From Caproicibacterium lactatifermentans (GTDB lineage: Bacteria > Bacillota > Clostridia > Oscillospirales > Acutalibacteraceae): DNA of 64,000 nt. Below the pieces are notes generated by a model that saw nothing but the letters and a program-made list of their open reading frames with translations, was not told the origin of the DNA and searched no databases. Below, one piece after another: positions 46,000 through 55,024 of this stretch. The position numbers and the translations under genes were made by a program. Numbering within the stretch: position 1 is the first letter of the stretch; every line of letters starts with the position of its first letter. The stretch lies in NCBI RefSeq assembly GCF_013315815.1, contig NZ_CP046051.1, positions 496,001-560,000 on the forward strand, in the 5' to 3' direction.

Positions 46000-46065
46000 A
46001 TGAACAAATCGAAAAATGGAAGTTTGTGTAATATTAGCATTGAATATGGTGCACACATTTACTAA
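46000..46065 (+). CDS. 21-codon leader ORF upstream of cstA
   Basis: ATG 46000 follows GGAGGAGAAATT (45989-45999 region), as good a ribosome-binding site as any in the window. The ORF begins MNKSKNGSLC and ends GAHIY-stop at 46065, 73 bases before cstA and after the alr terminator. Its place and strong initiation signal suggest a translated leader peptide. No family is recognised. It could instead be chance, as the region is short. Confidence 0.4.
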   Translation: MNKSKNGSLCNISIEYGAHIY

Positions 46066-46138
46066 AATATAGATATAGTCAGTCGAAGAATTTATATAAG
46101 ACGCTAGAGAGATTTCCTATTCAAGGGAGGGAAAAAGT

Positions 46139-47587
46139 ATGGTTTCTTTTTTTGTGGCACTGGCTCTGCTGGTTGTCGGCTACCTTACATACAGTAAAGT
46201 TGTCGATAAAGTTTTTCAGCCGCACCAATCGCCCACTCCATGCCAAGCACATCCGGATGGTGTTGATTTTGTTCCTATGAGCACCCCGCGTGCGTTTTTG
46301 GTCGAACTGCTGAATATAGCAGGTCTTGGCCCTATTTTCGGCGCTTTGGCGGGTTCCCTATGGGGACCGGTGGTGTACCTTTGGATTGTGTTTGGCACAA
46401 TTTTCGCCGGCGGTGTGCACGACTTTTTAAGCGGCACACTATCTATGCGGCAGGACGGCGCCTCCATTTCGGAAGTTGTCGGCCGGTACCTTGGCAAAGG
46501 AATGCTGCAGGTCATGCGTGTGTTCTCCGTTATCCTGCTGGTTCTCATTGGTGCCACATTTACTACCGGCCCAGCCGGCCTGTTTGCGGAACTGACACCG
46601 AACACACTGACTACGAAGTTCTGGGTTGTTGTTCTGCTGATTTATTATTTTCTGGCGACGATGTTCCCGGTAGATAAAATTATCGGGAAGATTTACCCGA
46701 TTTTTGGTGCCATTCTCATTGCCATGTGCGTGGGCGTTATGGGCGGTGTTTTTGCCGGCGGCTATCCAATTCAGGAATTGACGCTGGCGAATCAGCACCC
46801 GGCAAAAACACCTATCTGGTCCATGATGTTTGTCACTGTGGCGTGCGGCGCGTGCTCCGGCTTCCACTCCACACAGGCACCAATCGTTGGCCGCTGCATT
46901 GACGACGAGCGCAAAAACCGTAAAATTTTCTACGGCGCCATGGTCGCTGAGGGCGTTATTGCGCTTATCTGGGCAACTGTTGGTGTTGCGTTCTACGGCG
47001 GCACAAAGGGACTGTATGATGCCGGCCTGGCTCTGCACAACAACCAGTCCGTTATGGTTTATAACATCGGCAAAGGTCTGCTGGGCCCAGTCGGTGTTAT
47101 CCTGACGGTTATCGGCGTTGGCATCTGCCCAATCACTTCTGCAGATACCGCTTTCCGCAGCGCACGTTTGACAATCGCTGACTGGTTCCATATTGACCAG
47201 AAGAGCATTCCGGCTCGTCTGAAGATTTCCATTCCGCTGTTTGCAGTAGGCGCACTGCTTACACAGCTGGACTTTTCCGTTATTTGGCGCTACTTTTCCT
47301 ATTCCAACCAGACGCTGGCCATGATTGTCCTTTGGACCGGCGCAGCGTATCTGTGCAAGTGGAAACCAGGTACTATGTATTCTCTGGTCGCAGCCATTCC
47401 GGCAACCTTTATGTCCGCGGTCACCGCTACTTATTTGTTTATGGCACCGGAATGCCTGCATCTTTCGACCGCGATTGCTTATCCGGCCGGAATTATCTTC
47501 GCGATTTTCTGTGTCATCCTTTACATTGTAAAGGGTGTTATTCCGAATATGAAACCGACTGACCGCCTCACCGGTACGCCGGCATAA
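46139..47587 (+). CDS. cstA: Carbon starvation CstA-family transporter
   Basis: CstA-family proteins are multi-helix permeases for pyruvate or peptides. This 482-residue member has the family N terminus ('YLTYSKVVDKVF'), 'DFVPMSTPRAFLVELLNIAGLGPIFGA'-type CstA core (residues 43-69), 'GGVHDFLSGTLSMRQDGASI' and 'CGACSGFHSTQAPIVGRCID'. At least a dozen hydrophobic helices are visible. It is shorter than the 700-residue E. coli CstA, like many Firmicutes forms. GGGAGGG lies 6 bases before the ATG. It has its own terminator and a possible leader ORF. Confidence 0.92.
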   Translation: MVSFFVALALLVVGYLTYSKVVDKVFQPHQSPTPCQAHPDGVDFVPMSTPRAFLVELLNIAGLGPIFGALAGSLWGPVVYLWIVFGTIFAGGVHDFLSGTLSMRQDGASISEVVGRYLGKGMLQVMRVFSVILLVLIGATFTTGPAGLFAELTPNTLTTKFWVVVLLIYYFLATMFPVDKIIGKIYPIFGAILIAMCVGVMGGVFAGGYPIQELTLANQHPAKTPIWSMMFVTVACGACSGFHSTQAPIVGRCIDDERKNRKIFYGAMVAEGVIALIWATVGVAFYGGTKGLYDAGLALHNNQSVMVYNIGKGLLGPVGVILTVIGVGICPITSADTAFRSARLTIADWFHIDQKSIPARLKISIPLFAVGALLTQLDFSVIWRYFSYSNQTLAMIVLWTGAAYLCKWKPGTMYSLVAAIPATFMSAVTATYLFMAPECLHLSTAIAYPAGIIFAIFCVILYIVKGVIPNMKPTDRLTGTPA

Positions 47588-47623
47588 AGCAAAGCGGACA
47601 AAAACACATAGAATCGCAATGCT

Positions 47624-47669
47624 AAAAAAGACACCGTCGCAGAATTCCTTTCTGCGGCGGTGCCTTTTT
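47624..47669. terminator. Bidirectional terminator
   Basis: GACACCG-T-CGCAGAA and TTCTGCG-G-CGGTGCC with A-rich left and T-rich right flanks, between cstA and the converging ABC-2 operon. Confidence 0.88.
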
Positions 47670-47677
47670 CGTAGAGC

Positions 47678-49261
47678 TTACTGCCACTGCAGCGGCAGGC
47701 GCAGCAGGTGATGGTATAATAGGCAGGTCAGCAGCAAAACGAGGACAGCTGTACCACCATAGATAAATGCAGCACTTCCCGAAAACGAGAATGTCAGCAG
47801 AATGGGCGGGAAAACAGCCAAAAAACCAATCAGCAGCGTAAACAGCATCGGCATTCCTTGTTTCACCGGCACCATTTCACTGGTCCAGTCAAACTGCGGG
47901 CGGGAAATGTCCAGCAGCAGACCGACCACTGCGATGAACAGCGAATAAATACACGGCAGCACAAAAGTAAAAATTGCCTGTACAGGCGGCAGGTGCAGAC
48001 CAAACAGCAGCAGAAGGCCGCTGACAAAAACCGCCGGCAGCAAAATGGTCAGATTGACCGCTATTTTAGCACGGAAAACCACCTTTTGGGAAACCGGCGC
48101 GGAACAGGTAATCCACCGTGTCTTTCCTTCCAGTGAAACGGAAGCGGCGGTTGTACAGCTCATACAGACAAACATGGATGGAAGCAGCGGTGCCAACCGC
48201 CGCAGCCATACGGCAATGATTGGTATACCCGCCATAGACGCCACTTTTTCGGGCGAAAGGAACAGCAAAACAGCACTGAACAGAACAATGAGAATTGGCC
48301 CGGGCATGGTATTCAAAACATAAACCGGACAGGAAAAGTAACGATGCAGTTCCTTGTGGTAGAAAGCAGAGGTCGGCGAAAGGATTTTTCTCTTTTCTGC
48401 CTGTAAAACATTCTGCTGTCTGCCAGTGTGCTGGTTTTCCAGTGCAGCATGCAGGGCGGGGTAATTGTGTGTCAGTATGGATACAAGCAGGGCGGTGATG
48501 CCCGTGGATGCCAGTGCGAACAGCAGGTAAGCGCCCCAGTTTCCATTGTTTACTGCAAGTGCGTACCACGCCGCGGGCGGATAAATTTTTCCGGCAGCGC
48601 GCGAAACTGAAACCGCCGCAGCCTGCAGCTGTGTTCCGGGGTGGTCACTGCCGAGGAAGAAGAAAAGCCCAGCCATGATAGCGATAAACAACAGTAATCC
48701 AAGCAGAATGGACAATAGGTTTTTATGACGGGACCGTACAGAAGCCGCTGTTATAGCGGCGCTGAGGACAGCCCCGACTGCGGTGGGCAGCAAGGGCAGC
48801 AAAAACAGCGCCGGAATCAGCATCAGCCAATAGGAAATGTCTTTTCCGCCGGCCATACCGCAGACAATGCCTGCCGGCAGGAAAAAAGAAGTGCTGAACA
48901 AAAAGCTAATGCAGTAAATACTCAGCAGACGGCTTTGCACAACGGCACGAACAGAGACAGGCAGTGCCATGACCAAATCGTAGTCGCTGCAGGTAAACAA
49001 AGCCGGTCTGCTTTTTTGGAGCGTTGAAATCAGTGTAATCACAACGCAGATAACAGCGGTCAGCGGTGCAATGAGAGCGGCCATCTTTGCCAGCACAAGG
49101 CCCATTGCCAGTATGACACTGTAAAAAATGAGCAGCAGGGACAGAAAGCAGAGAATAGCGAACGATGACATTCCTTTTTTGACATGGGAATGCCGCATTT
49201 GGTTCCACCCCAGAAAGCCAAGCATCTGTACTTTCAGCAGTGTCAGGGTGTTATGATTCAT
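47678..49261 (-). CDS. ABC-2-type transporter permease
   Basis: The 527-residue protein has about twelve hydrophobic helices in two halves, with a soluble stretch between them ('ENQHTGRQQNVLQAEKRKIL'), as in large ABC-2 exporters. ATG 49261 lies inside the end of the ATPase gene with GGAGGTGG just upstream; the longer frame to 49327 overlaps that gene fully and is not used. It forms an export complex with the ATPase encoded before it. The substrate is unknown. Confidence 0.82.
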   Translation of the reverse strand: MNHNTLTLLKVQMLGFLGWNQMRHSHVKKGMSSFAILCFLSLLLIFYSVILAMGLVLAKMAALIAPLTAVICVVITLISTLQKSRPALFTCSDYDLVMALPVSVRAVVQSRLLSIYCISFLFSTSFFLPAGIVCGMAGGKDISYWLMLIPALFLLPLLPTAVGAVLSAAITAASVRSRHKNLLSILLGLLLFIAIMAGLFFFLGSDHPGTQLQAAAVSVSRAAGKIYPPAAWYALAVNNGNWGAYLLFALASTGITALLVSILTHNYPALHAALENQHTGRQQNVLQAEKRKILSPTSAFYHKELHRYFSCPVYVLNTMPGPILIVLFSAVLLFLSPEKVASMAGIPIIAVWLRRLAPLLPSMFVCMSCTTAASVSLEGKTRWITCSAPVSQKVVFRAKIAVNLTILLPAVFVSGLLLLFGLHLPPVQAIFTFVLPCIYSLFIAVVGLLLDISRPQFDWTSEMVPVKQGMPMLFTLLIGFLAVFPPILLTFSFSGSAAFIYGGTAVLVLLLTCLLYHHLLRLPLQWQ

Positions 49262-49976
49262 GGCCGACCACCTCCAGGAAGACATCCTCCAAACTGCTGT
49301 TTCCGCGTACGTCTTCGGTTTTGCCACTGGCTATCAATTTTCCGTCCTTCAGAATGGCAATTTTGTTGCAGAGCTTTTCGGCAACTTCCAGTACATGAGT
49401 GGAAAAGAAAATGGCACTGCCGCCGGCACACAGCTCGTGCATCATGGCCTTTAGGTGATAGGAGGCTTCCGGGTCCAATCCGACAAACGGTTCGTCTAGT
49501 ACCAGCAGTTTCGGTGTGTGCAGAAAAGTGGACAGTACGGCCAGTTTTTGCTTCATGCCGTGGGAATAAGAGGAGATAAGATCCCCAAGTACCGGCGTCA
49601 GCCCCAGTAAACTGCTGTACTTTCGAATGCGTTTCTGCCGCCGGTCGGCGGGCACACGAAAAATATCCCCGATAAAATCCAGATACTGAATGCCGGTCAA
49701 ATACTCGTACAGGTCCGGATTGTCCGGAATATAGGCAGTTACGGATTTGCATAGGACCGGTTCTTCCCGTACAGAGTGGCCGTCAATCCGAATTTCGCCC
49801 GCATCGAAGGGCATGACGCCCACCACCGCGCGGATAGTCGTTGTTTTGCCGGCACCGTTTTGGCCGATAAAGCCATAAATATCGCCCGGTTCCACCGTCA
49901 AGTTCAGGTGGCCCACCGCCGTTTTTGTGCCAAAGCGTTTTGTCAGGTCTTGAATTTGCAGCATTGGTTTCATCAT
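49251..49976 (-). CDS. ABC transporter ATP-binding protein (ABC-2 exporter)
   Basis: The 241-residue ATPase has Walker A 'GFIGQNGAGKTTTIRAVVG', signature 'SSYSHGMKQKLAVLSTFL' and Walker B 'LLVLDEPFVGLDPEA'. The start ATG 49976 overlaps the regulator's TGA, so translation is coupled. The overlap with the permease gene at the other end is 11 bases. Gene order regulator-ATPase-permease is common in Firmicutes transporters induced by antibiotics or peptides. Confidence 0.92.
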   Translation of the reverse strand: MMKPMLQIQDLTKRFGTKTAVGHLNLTVEPGDIYGFIGQNGAGKTTTIRAVVGVMPFDAGEIRIDGHSVREEPVLCKSVTAYIPDNPDLYEYLTGIQYLDFIGDIFRVPADRRQKRIRKYSSLLGLTPVLGDLISSYSHGMKQKLAVLSTFLHTPKLLVLDEPFVGLDPEASYHLKAMMHELCAGGSAIFFSTHVLEVAEKLCNKIAILKDGKLIASGKTEDVRGNSSLEDVFLEVVGHES

Positions 49977-50527
49977 TGTGGTTTTCCCTCTTCCAGTTTT
50001 TTCGGCGGTGTTGCAATCACACCAATCGAGTGCATCTGCCGTCCGGGTGCGGGCTGGTTTTTCTGCATTTCCGTCAAAATTTCGCCGATTTTTTGCAGTA
50101 CGGTGACTATCTCTTCGCGCGTTGCCCATACCGGACAAACTGTAAAGCTCAGCGCGTCCTGTGTGGGGTCCGCGTCTTCCCGCTCTGCATATTCACGAAA
50201 TTCCTGCAGCAGGCCGGCCATATACTGCGTGAATAGGTACAGAAGTCCTTTGGCAGGGTCTTTTTTCAGAAGTGTTTCCCCCTCAGCCTGCAGGTCTATT
50301 TTTAGGGCATATACTTTTTCCACTGTGCCGCGTACAGGATTTTTAGCGATGACTTTCAGAATGCCGTCCTGGCACATTTGGTTTAGATACCGGTACAGCG
50401 TGGATTGTGAAATATCCCCCAGTACCGGCCGCAGCTGTTTGGCGGTAGCCTGTTTTTTGGTGTATATTTCCAACAGAAGCCGGCTTTTTGCCGGGTGAGT
50501 GAAGCACGCTATGAGCTTATCCAGCAT
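49973..50527 (-). CDS. Winged-helix transcriptional regulator of the ABC-2 operon
   Basis: The 184-residue protein has an ArsR/PadR-like winged helix: 'LIACFTHPAKSRLLLEIYTK', 'ATAKQLRPVLGDISQSTLYRYLNQMCQDGIL' and a wing 'KVIAKNPVRGTVEKVYAL', then a C-terminal helical domain likely for dimerisation or ligand sensing. ATG 50527 is chosen because GGAA stands 8 bases before it and upstream Met codons fall in the operator region. It probably binds the 28-bp palindrome 30 bases upstream and represses its own operon. Confidence 0.8.
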   Translation of the reverse strand: MLDKLIACFTHPAKSRLLLEIYTKKQATAKQLRPVLGDISQSTLYRYLNQMCQDGILKVIAKNPVRGTVEKVYALKIDLQAEGETLLKKDPAKGLLYLFTQYMAGLLQEFREYAEREDADPTQDALSFTVCPVWATREEIVTVLQKIGEILTEMQKNQPAPGRQMHSIGVIATPPKKLEEGKPQ

Positions 50528-50555
50528 TGCAGAGGTTCCTTTCATTGTCATTTTC

Positions 50556-50583
50556 ATTATATTATCATGTGTGATAATATAAT
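50556..50583. promoter_or_regulatory. 28-bp perfect palindrome, autoregulatory operator candidate
   Basis: ATTATATTATCA (50556-50567) and TGATAATATAAT (50572-50583) are perfect 12-bp inverted copies with TGTG between. It lies 30 bases upstream of the regulator start and contains TATAAT-like -10 sequence on the minus strand. Confidence 0.8.
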
Positions 50584-50656
50584 ACAAGAGAGAATATAAG
50601 ATTTTTCGGATGGCTTTTTGCAGGCACTTATATGGCTTTCCTGGACATTCGGACAG

Positions 50657-50699
50657 TAAAAAACCGCTCTGCTGGAGCTTTGCAGCAGAGCGGTTTTTA
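50657..50699. terminator. Terminator of mgtA
   Basis: AAAAAACCGCTCTGCTG and GCAGCAGAGCGGTTTTT form a long stem with a T tract in either direction; it ends the minus-strand mgtA transcript. Confidence 0.88.
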
Positions 50700-50706
50700 T
50701 ATCTTT

Positions 50707-53409
50707 TTATAATAGTTCACCGTACCGGCGGATATACAGTTTCTTTGCCGCGGTAGCTAGTACCATATAGGCTGCGACGAACAAAAGCAGCCACGGGAAA
50801 TAGGCACCCGGCAGCGGCGTAAAGCCGAGAAACGAATGCAGCGGTGTGAAGGGGAGCAGGGTAACCAGCCCAATGCCGCAGGCGGTCATCAGCAGCAGTG
50901 GACGTGAGGCACAGCTTTGAATAAACGGAATTTTCGGTGTGCGAATCATGTGGATAACGGACGTCTGTGTCCACATGGATTCCACAAACCAGCCTGTCTG
51001 AAAGACCGAAACAAACAGGGCACGCATGGCGGGGTCTGTAATGGCGCGGTAAGACTGCCCACCGCAGACCGCTGGACAAAGGATAAAGTACAGCACAAGG
51101 TAGGTCGCGATATCAAAGACCGAGCTGGTCGGTCCCATCCAAACCATAAAGCGGCCAATCGAGGAGGCGTCCCATTTGCGCGGCTTTGCTAAGAACTCAC
51201 GGTCTACATTGTCCCATGGAATTGCAATACAGGTAATGTCATACAGCAGGTTCAGAAGCAGCAGATGCTCCGGACGCATGGGCAGAAACGGAAGGAAAGC
51301 ACTGGCAGCCAGCACGGAAAAAATATTGCCAAAGTTGGAGGAGGAGGACATCTTGATGTATTTCATCATGTTGCCGTAGGTCCGGCGGCCCTCCAGAATT
51401 CCTTCTTCCAGAATCATCAGGTCTTTTTCCAGCAGAATGACGTTGGCACTTTCTTTTGCAATATCCACAGCGGTATCGACTGAAATGCCAACGTCTGCGG
51501 CTTTCATAGCGGCGGCATCATTGATGCCGTCACCCATATAGCCAACGGTGTGGCCGTCCTCCCGCAGGACGCGCACAATGCGGGCCTTTTGGGTAGGGGA
51601 AAGCTTCGCAAAAATGGAGGTGTTTTCGGCACGCCGCTTCAGGTCGTCATCGGTCATTTGCTCCAGTTCCTCACCCAGCAGAATACGGTCTGCCGAAATT
51701 CCGACCTTGCGGCAGATGCAGCGGGTGACTTTGTCGTTGTCACCGGTCAGAACCTTGACCTGCACACCATATTTCTGCAGGGCACAAATGGCTTTAGCGG
51801 CGGTTTCCTTCGGCGGGTCCAGAAAAGCGAGGTAACCAATCAGCACCATGCCGCTTTCGTCCTGTACAGAGAAAGCGCCGACCGGAGAAGGGTTGGTTTT
51901 CTGTGCAACCGCAATCACGCGCATTCCCGCGTTGTTCAATTCGCCGACTTTGCCGCGCACCATTTCCTTTATATCTTCGGTCAGCGGAATGACCTGTCCC
52001 TTATATTCCGCATAAGAAGAAACAGAAAGCATTTCTTCTACGGCACCCTTGGTAATCATTTGTGTTTTACCGCTTTTGTTGGCAACTACAACACTCATGC
52101 GGCGGCGGTCAAAGTCAAAGGGAATTTCGTCCACTTTGATATAGCTGTCGGAAATGCCGTTCAGCAGGGGCGTGGTAGCTTCCAGTTCACGGGTGCGGTC
52201 AATGATGGCCAGGTCCATTAGGTTTTTCAGACCGGTCTGATAGTAGCTGTTTAAAAAACCGTGCCGCAGGACGCGCGCATCCTCTTTTCCTTCCAGGTTC
52301 AGATTGTATTCCAGGGCGACTTTGTCCTGTGTCAGGGTGCCGGTTTTATCGGTGCAGAGAATGTCTATGGAGCCGAGGTCCTGAATGGAATTTAGGTTTT
52401 TAATGATGACTTTCTTTTTGGACATAGACAAGGCGCCGCTTGCAAGGCAGGTGGTCACCAGCATGGGCAGCATTTCCGGTGTCAGGCCCACGGCAACCGA
52501 GATAGCAAACAACAGGGCGCTCATCCAGTTGCCTTTTGTAAAGCCATTGATAAACAATACAATGGGTACCATGACCAGCATAAAGCGAATGAGAATCCAA
52601 GAAACCGAGTCGATGCCTTTTTCAAAACTCGTTTTGGGCGGTTTTGCGGAAAGTTCCTTTGCCATGCTTCCCAGCATGGTTTGATTGCCGACGGCGCACA
52701 CAATACCGCGTGCGGCACCGCTGATGACAGTGGTGCCCATTAGGGCGGCGTTGGGATTGTCGGTAACCGTTCCCTTTTCGTTTGTTTGGCACACATATTT
52801 TTCCACTGGTTCGCTTTCACCAGTCAGAGCGGACTGGCTGACGAACAGGTCTTTGGCGGCAGTAATGCGGATATCTGCTGGAATCATATCGCCGGCGCTC
52901 AGGTGAACAATATCACCAACCGCTACTTCGTCCAGCGGGATTTCACGGCTGCCGGTGTCAGAACGTTCCACACAGGTAGTGGTGCGAATCATTTCGGACA
53001 GTTTTTCGGCGGCGTTGCCGCTGCGCGTTTCCTGCACAAAGCGGATGATGCCGGAAAGCAGGATAATGGACAGAATAATAATGACGGTTGCCGGATTTTT
53101 CTGTCCGGGTGGTGGCAGAATAATATCCGTTACGGCAGAAACAATTACCAGCAGCAAAAGGATGCCCGTAAACGGGTCCGCGAAAGATTTAACAATGCGC
53201 AGCAGCAGCGGCGTCTTTTTGCCGTGGGTAACAATGTTGCTGCCGTAATCTTCCCGGGACTGGGCGGCCTGCTCTTCGGTCAGGCCGTGTGGGGTGGAGT
53301 GCAGCTGACAGCAGGCTTCTGCCGGGGTGTGCTGCACGGCGTATAGGAGCCGCTCGCTGACGGTATGTGTTTTTGTCGATGCGGTGCGGAGTTCCAATTT
53401 CTTTTTCAT
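50707..53409 (-). CDS. mgtA: Magnesium-translocating P-type ATPase
   Basis: MgtA imports Mg2+ at the cytoplasmic membrane using ATP. The 900-residue P3B-type ATPase has the phosphorylation motif '[19 protein letters not shown]', the actuator 'LTGESEP', the hinge '[20 protein letters not shown]', and '[12 protein letters not shown]'. About ten membrane helices are seen in the normal places. ATG 53409 follows GGAGG; the frame extension to 53490 is within the leader. Expression is placed under an M-box riboswitch and possibly a leader peptide upstream, so low Mg2+ should turn it on. Confidence 0.95.
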   Translation of the reverse strand: MKKKLELRTASTKTHTVSERLLYAVQHTPAEACCQLHSTPHGLTEEQAAQSREDYGSNIVTHGKKTPLLLRIVKSFADPFTGILLLLVIVSAVTDIILPPPGQKNPATVIIILSIILLSGIIRFVQETRSGNAAEKLSEMIRTTTCVERSDTGSREIPLDEVAVGDIVHLSAGDMIPADIRITAAKDLFVSQSALTGESEPVEKYVCQTNEKGTVTDNPNAALMGTTVISGAARGIVCAVGNQTMLGSMAKELSAKPPKTSFEKGIDSVSWILIRFMLVMVPIVLFINGFTKGNWMSALLFAISVAVGLTPEMLPMLVTTCLASGALSMSKKKVIIKNLNSIQDLGSIDILCTDKTGTLTQDKVALEYNLNLEGKEDARVLRHGFLNSYYQTGLKNLMDLAIIDRTRELEATTPLLNGISDSYIKVDEIPFDFDRRRMSVVVANKSGKTQMITKGAVEEMLSVSSYAEYKGQVIPLTEDIKEMVRGKVGELNNAGMRVIAVAQKTNPSPVGAFSVQDESGMVLIGYLAFLDPPKETAAKAICALQKYGVQVKVLTGDNDKVTRCICRKVGISADRILLGEELEQMTDDDLKRRAENTSIFAKLSPTQKARIVRVLREDGHTVGYMGDGINDAAAMKAADVGISVDTAVDIAKESANVILLEKDLMILEEGILEGRRTYGNMMKYIKMSSSSNFGNIFSVLAASAFLPFLPMRPEHLLLLNLLYDITCIAIPWDNVDREFLAKPRKWDASSIGRFMVWMGPTSSVFDIATYLVLYFILCPAVCGGQSYRAITDPAMRALFVSVFQTGWFVESMWTQTSVIHMIRTPKIPFIQSCASRPLLLMTACGIGLVTLLPFTPLHSFLGFTPLPGAYFPWLLLFVAAYMVLATAAKKLYIRRYGELL

Positions 53410-53497
53410 AGGGTCTGTACCTCCATTCTTTCTGTAGTGCTGAAAAAATGCATGGAAGTATGACACACTGGTTTGGGCAAAAAGGAACAAAGACCAT

Positions 53498-53605
53498 TCA
53501 ACCGGTTCCTGTTCCGCGGATGCAGAAAAACAGACCGCAAGGCGGTGGTTTTCTGTACCCGGTTCGCCCGCCAGGTTTTGTGCCGCTGCTACTTCCTGCG
53601 TCCAT
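53498..53605 (-). CDS. 35-codon leader ORF between the M-box and mgtA
   Basis: ATG 53605 is preceded by CGGAGGTGAGAAG, an optimal Shine-Dalgarno. The peptide starts [19 protein letters not shown], then has three consecutive prolines (KPPPCG) and ends RGTGTG-stop. It lies within the mgtA leader, downstream of the riboswitch terminator and 88 bases before mgtA. Enterobacterial mgtA leaders encode a proline-rich peptide (MgtL) that senses translation; the placement and PPP run suggest an analogous role, which is inference. Confidence 0.5.
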   Translation of the reverse strand: MDAGSSSGTKPGGRTGYRKPPPCGLFFCIRGTGTG

Positions 53606-53670
53606 TCTTCTCACCTCCGAAAATAATTTATCAGCAGGATACGGTACCGGAAAATAATTGCCCGAAAAGC

Positions 53671-53712
53671 AAAAATCCCATACGGGAGCCCAAAGCACCT
53701 GTATGGGAAAAA
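53671..53712 (-). terminator. Riboswitch-controlled terminator in the mgtA leader
   Basis: On the minus strand CCCATAC...GTATGGG (outer arms at 53677-53683 and 53701-53707) with an inner GC stem, followed by ATTTTTG. It is directly after the M-box and is the expected expression platform. Confidence 0.85.
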
Positions 53713-53714
53713 CT

Positions 53715-53883
53715 GCTGTTTCCGCACCGATGTTTGAGCTTTAGCTTTACAGGGCGATGAAACTGCATTATGTTATACCTTGTTGTCGATATAACCTGTT
53801 CAAACCTTCTCATAGTGTCTCCACCACTCCGCGGCAGCAGTCCGTATCCCTGTAGGAGCCTCACCTACCAGATATCGAATCCA
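53715..53883 (-). ncRNA. M-box (ykoK) magnesium riboswitch
   Basis: The minus strand has the M-box hallmark TAGGTGAGGCTCCTA (53853-53867) followed by 'ACGGACTGCTGCC' (about 53833-53846) and, near the 3' side, 'GTAAAGCTAAAGCTC'. This is the conserved core of the Mg2+-sensing M-box. High Mg2+ should stabilise it and favour the terminator at 53671, shutting off mgtA. Its promoter is at 53890-53917. Confidence 0.92.
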
Positions 53884-53889
53884 TACTAT

Positions 53890-53917
53890 ATTATAGGCAA
53901 TGCACTGTTTTTGTCAA
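53890..53917 (-). promoter_or_regulatory. mgtA promoter
   Basis: TTGACA (53912-53917) and TATAAT (53890-53895), both consensus, with a 16-base spacer on the minus strand; transcription would start near 53883, just before the M-box. Confidence 0.85.
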
Positions 53918-53957
53918 TCCTTTTTTGTTTAGCTGCAGCTGTCGAAAAGGCAGAAAA

Positions 53958-54000
53958 GCAGAAACGGGCAGATGCCGTTTTCGGCTCTGTCCGTTTCTGC
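53958..54000 (-). terminator. Terminator of pta
   Basis: GCAGAAACGG and CCGTTTCTGC (53958-53967, 53991-54000) with an inner GCCG/CGGC pair; on the minus strand it is followed by TTTTCTG. Confidence 0.7.
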
Positions 54001-54049
54001 AGATTAAAGTCAGGGTATGTATGTTTGCAATCAGGCACCCCGTCTGTTT

Positions 54050-55024
54050 TTACAGCTGGGCTGCGGTGATAATTGCCATTTTGTAAACTTCCTCAGCATT
54101 GCAGCCGCGGGAGAGGTCGTTGATTGGTGCGTTCAGGCCGCCGAGGATTGGGCCCATTGCTTCAAAACCGCCAAGACGCTGAACCATCTTATAGGCAATA
54201 TTGCCGGCGTCGATGTCCGGGAAGATATAAACGTTTGCTTTGCCGGAAATTTTGGAACCGGGAGCCTTCAGGGAAGCAACTTCCGGAACAACAGCGGCGT
54301 CGAACTGCAGCTCGCCGTCAGCCGGGAAGTCGGGGTTGGTAGCCAGCAGCTTTTCGGTAGCAGTGCGCATTTTGTCAACGCTTTCGCCCTTGCCGGAACC
54401 CTTTGTGCTGTAGGACAGCATAGCAACCTTCGGATCAATGCCGAACAGGCGGGCAGTTTCTACAGTGCCCTGCGCAATTTCCACCAGGTCGTCAGCGTTC
54501 GGTTCGATGTTGATGGCGCAGTCGCCCATGGCATAGGCTTCTTCTCCGCCTTTGCCGTCCGGACGGTCCAGAACGAAGCAGCTGGTTACGATTTTGTGGC
54601 CGGGCTTGCATTTGATAAGCTGCAGGGCCGGGCGCACGGTGTCAGCGGTGGAATAGGTTGCGCCGCCCAGCAGAGCGTCCGCATAGCCCATTTTTACGTA
54701 CATGGTGCCGAAGTAGTTGGACTTTTTCAGATTGGCGCGGCAGGTAGCCTCATCCATTTTGCCGCGGCGCAGTTCGACCATCCGTGCCACCATTTTTTCA
54801 AAGTCCGGGAATGTGTCGATATCGACGATTTCAATGCCGTCAATGTCCAGGCTGGCCTTTTTTGCGGAGGCATTTACTTTGTCCGGGTTGCCGATAAGCA
54901 CCGGAGTTAGGAAGCCTTCCTTTTTCAGGCGGCTGGCAGCTGTCAGAATACGGGGGTCCGGGCCTTCTGTAAAGACAATGCGGCGCGGATTTGCTTTCAG
55001 CGTTTCAATCATTTTTTCAAGCAT
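54050..55024 (-). CDS. pta: Phosphate acetyltransferase
   Basis: Pta interconverts acetyl-CoA and acetyl phosphate in acetate metabolism. The 324-residue length is that of the compact Pta family. Motifs include 'RIVFTEGPDPRILTAASRLK', 'GGATYSTADTVRPALQLIK', 'MGDCAINIEPNADDLVEIA', 'VAMLSYSTKGSGKGESVDKM' and the C-terminal 'NVYIFPDIDAGNIAYKMVQR'. GGAAGGACG lies upstream of the ATG. No ackA follows in the window; on its minus-strand downstream side lies the mgtA leader. Confidence 0.96.
   Translation of the reverse strand: MLEKMIETLKANPRRIVFTEGPDPRILTAASRLKKEGFLTPVLIGNPDKVNASAKKASLDIDGIEIVDIDTFPDFEKMVARMVELRRGKMDEATCRANLKKSNYFGTMYVKMGYADALLGGATYSTADTVRPALQLIKCKPGHKIVTSCFVLDRPDGKGGEEAYAMGDCAINIEPNADDLVEIAQGTVETARLFGIDPKVAMLSYSTKGSGKGESVDKMRTATEKLLATNPDFPADGELQFDAAVVPEVASLKAPGSKISGKANVYIFPDIDAGNIAYKMVQRLGGFEAMGPILGGLNAPINDLSRGCNAEEVYKMAIITAAQL

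Noticed and set aside
46439..47461. 340-codon minus-strand ORF
   Set aside because: Antisense shadow of cstA; rich in Asn/His/Cys with no domain.
54017..54910. 297-codon plus-strand ORF
   Set aside because: Antisense shadow of pta, which is fully conserved on the other strand.
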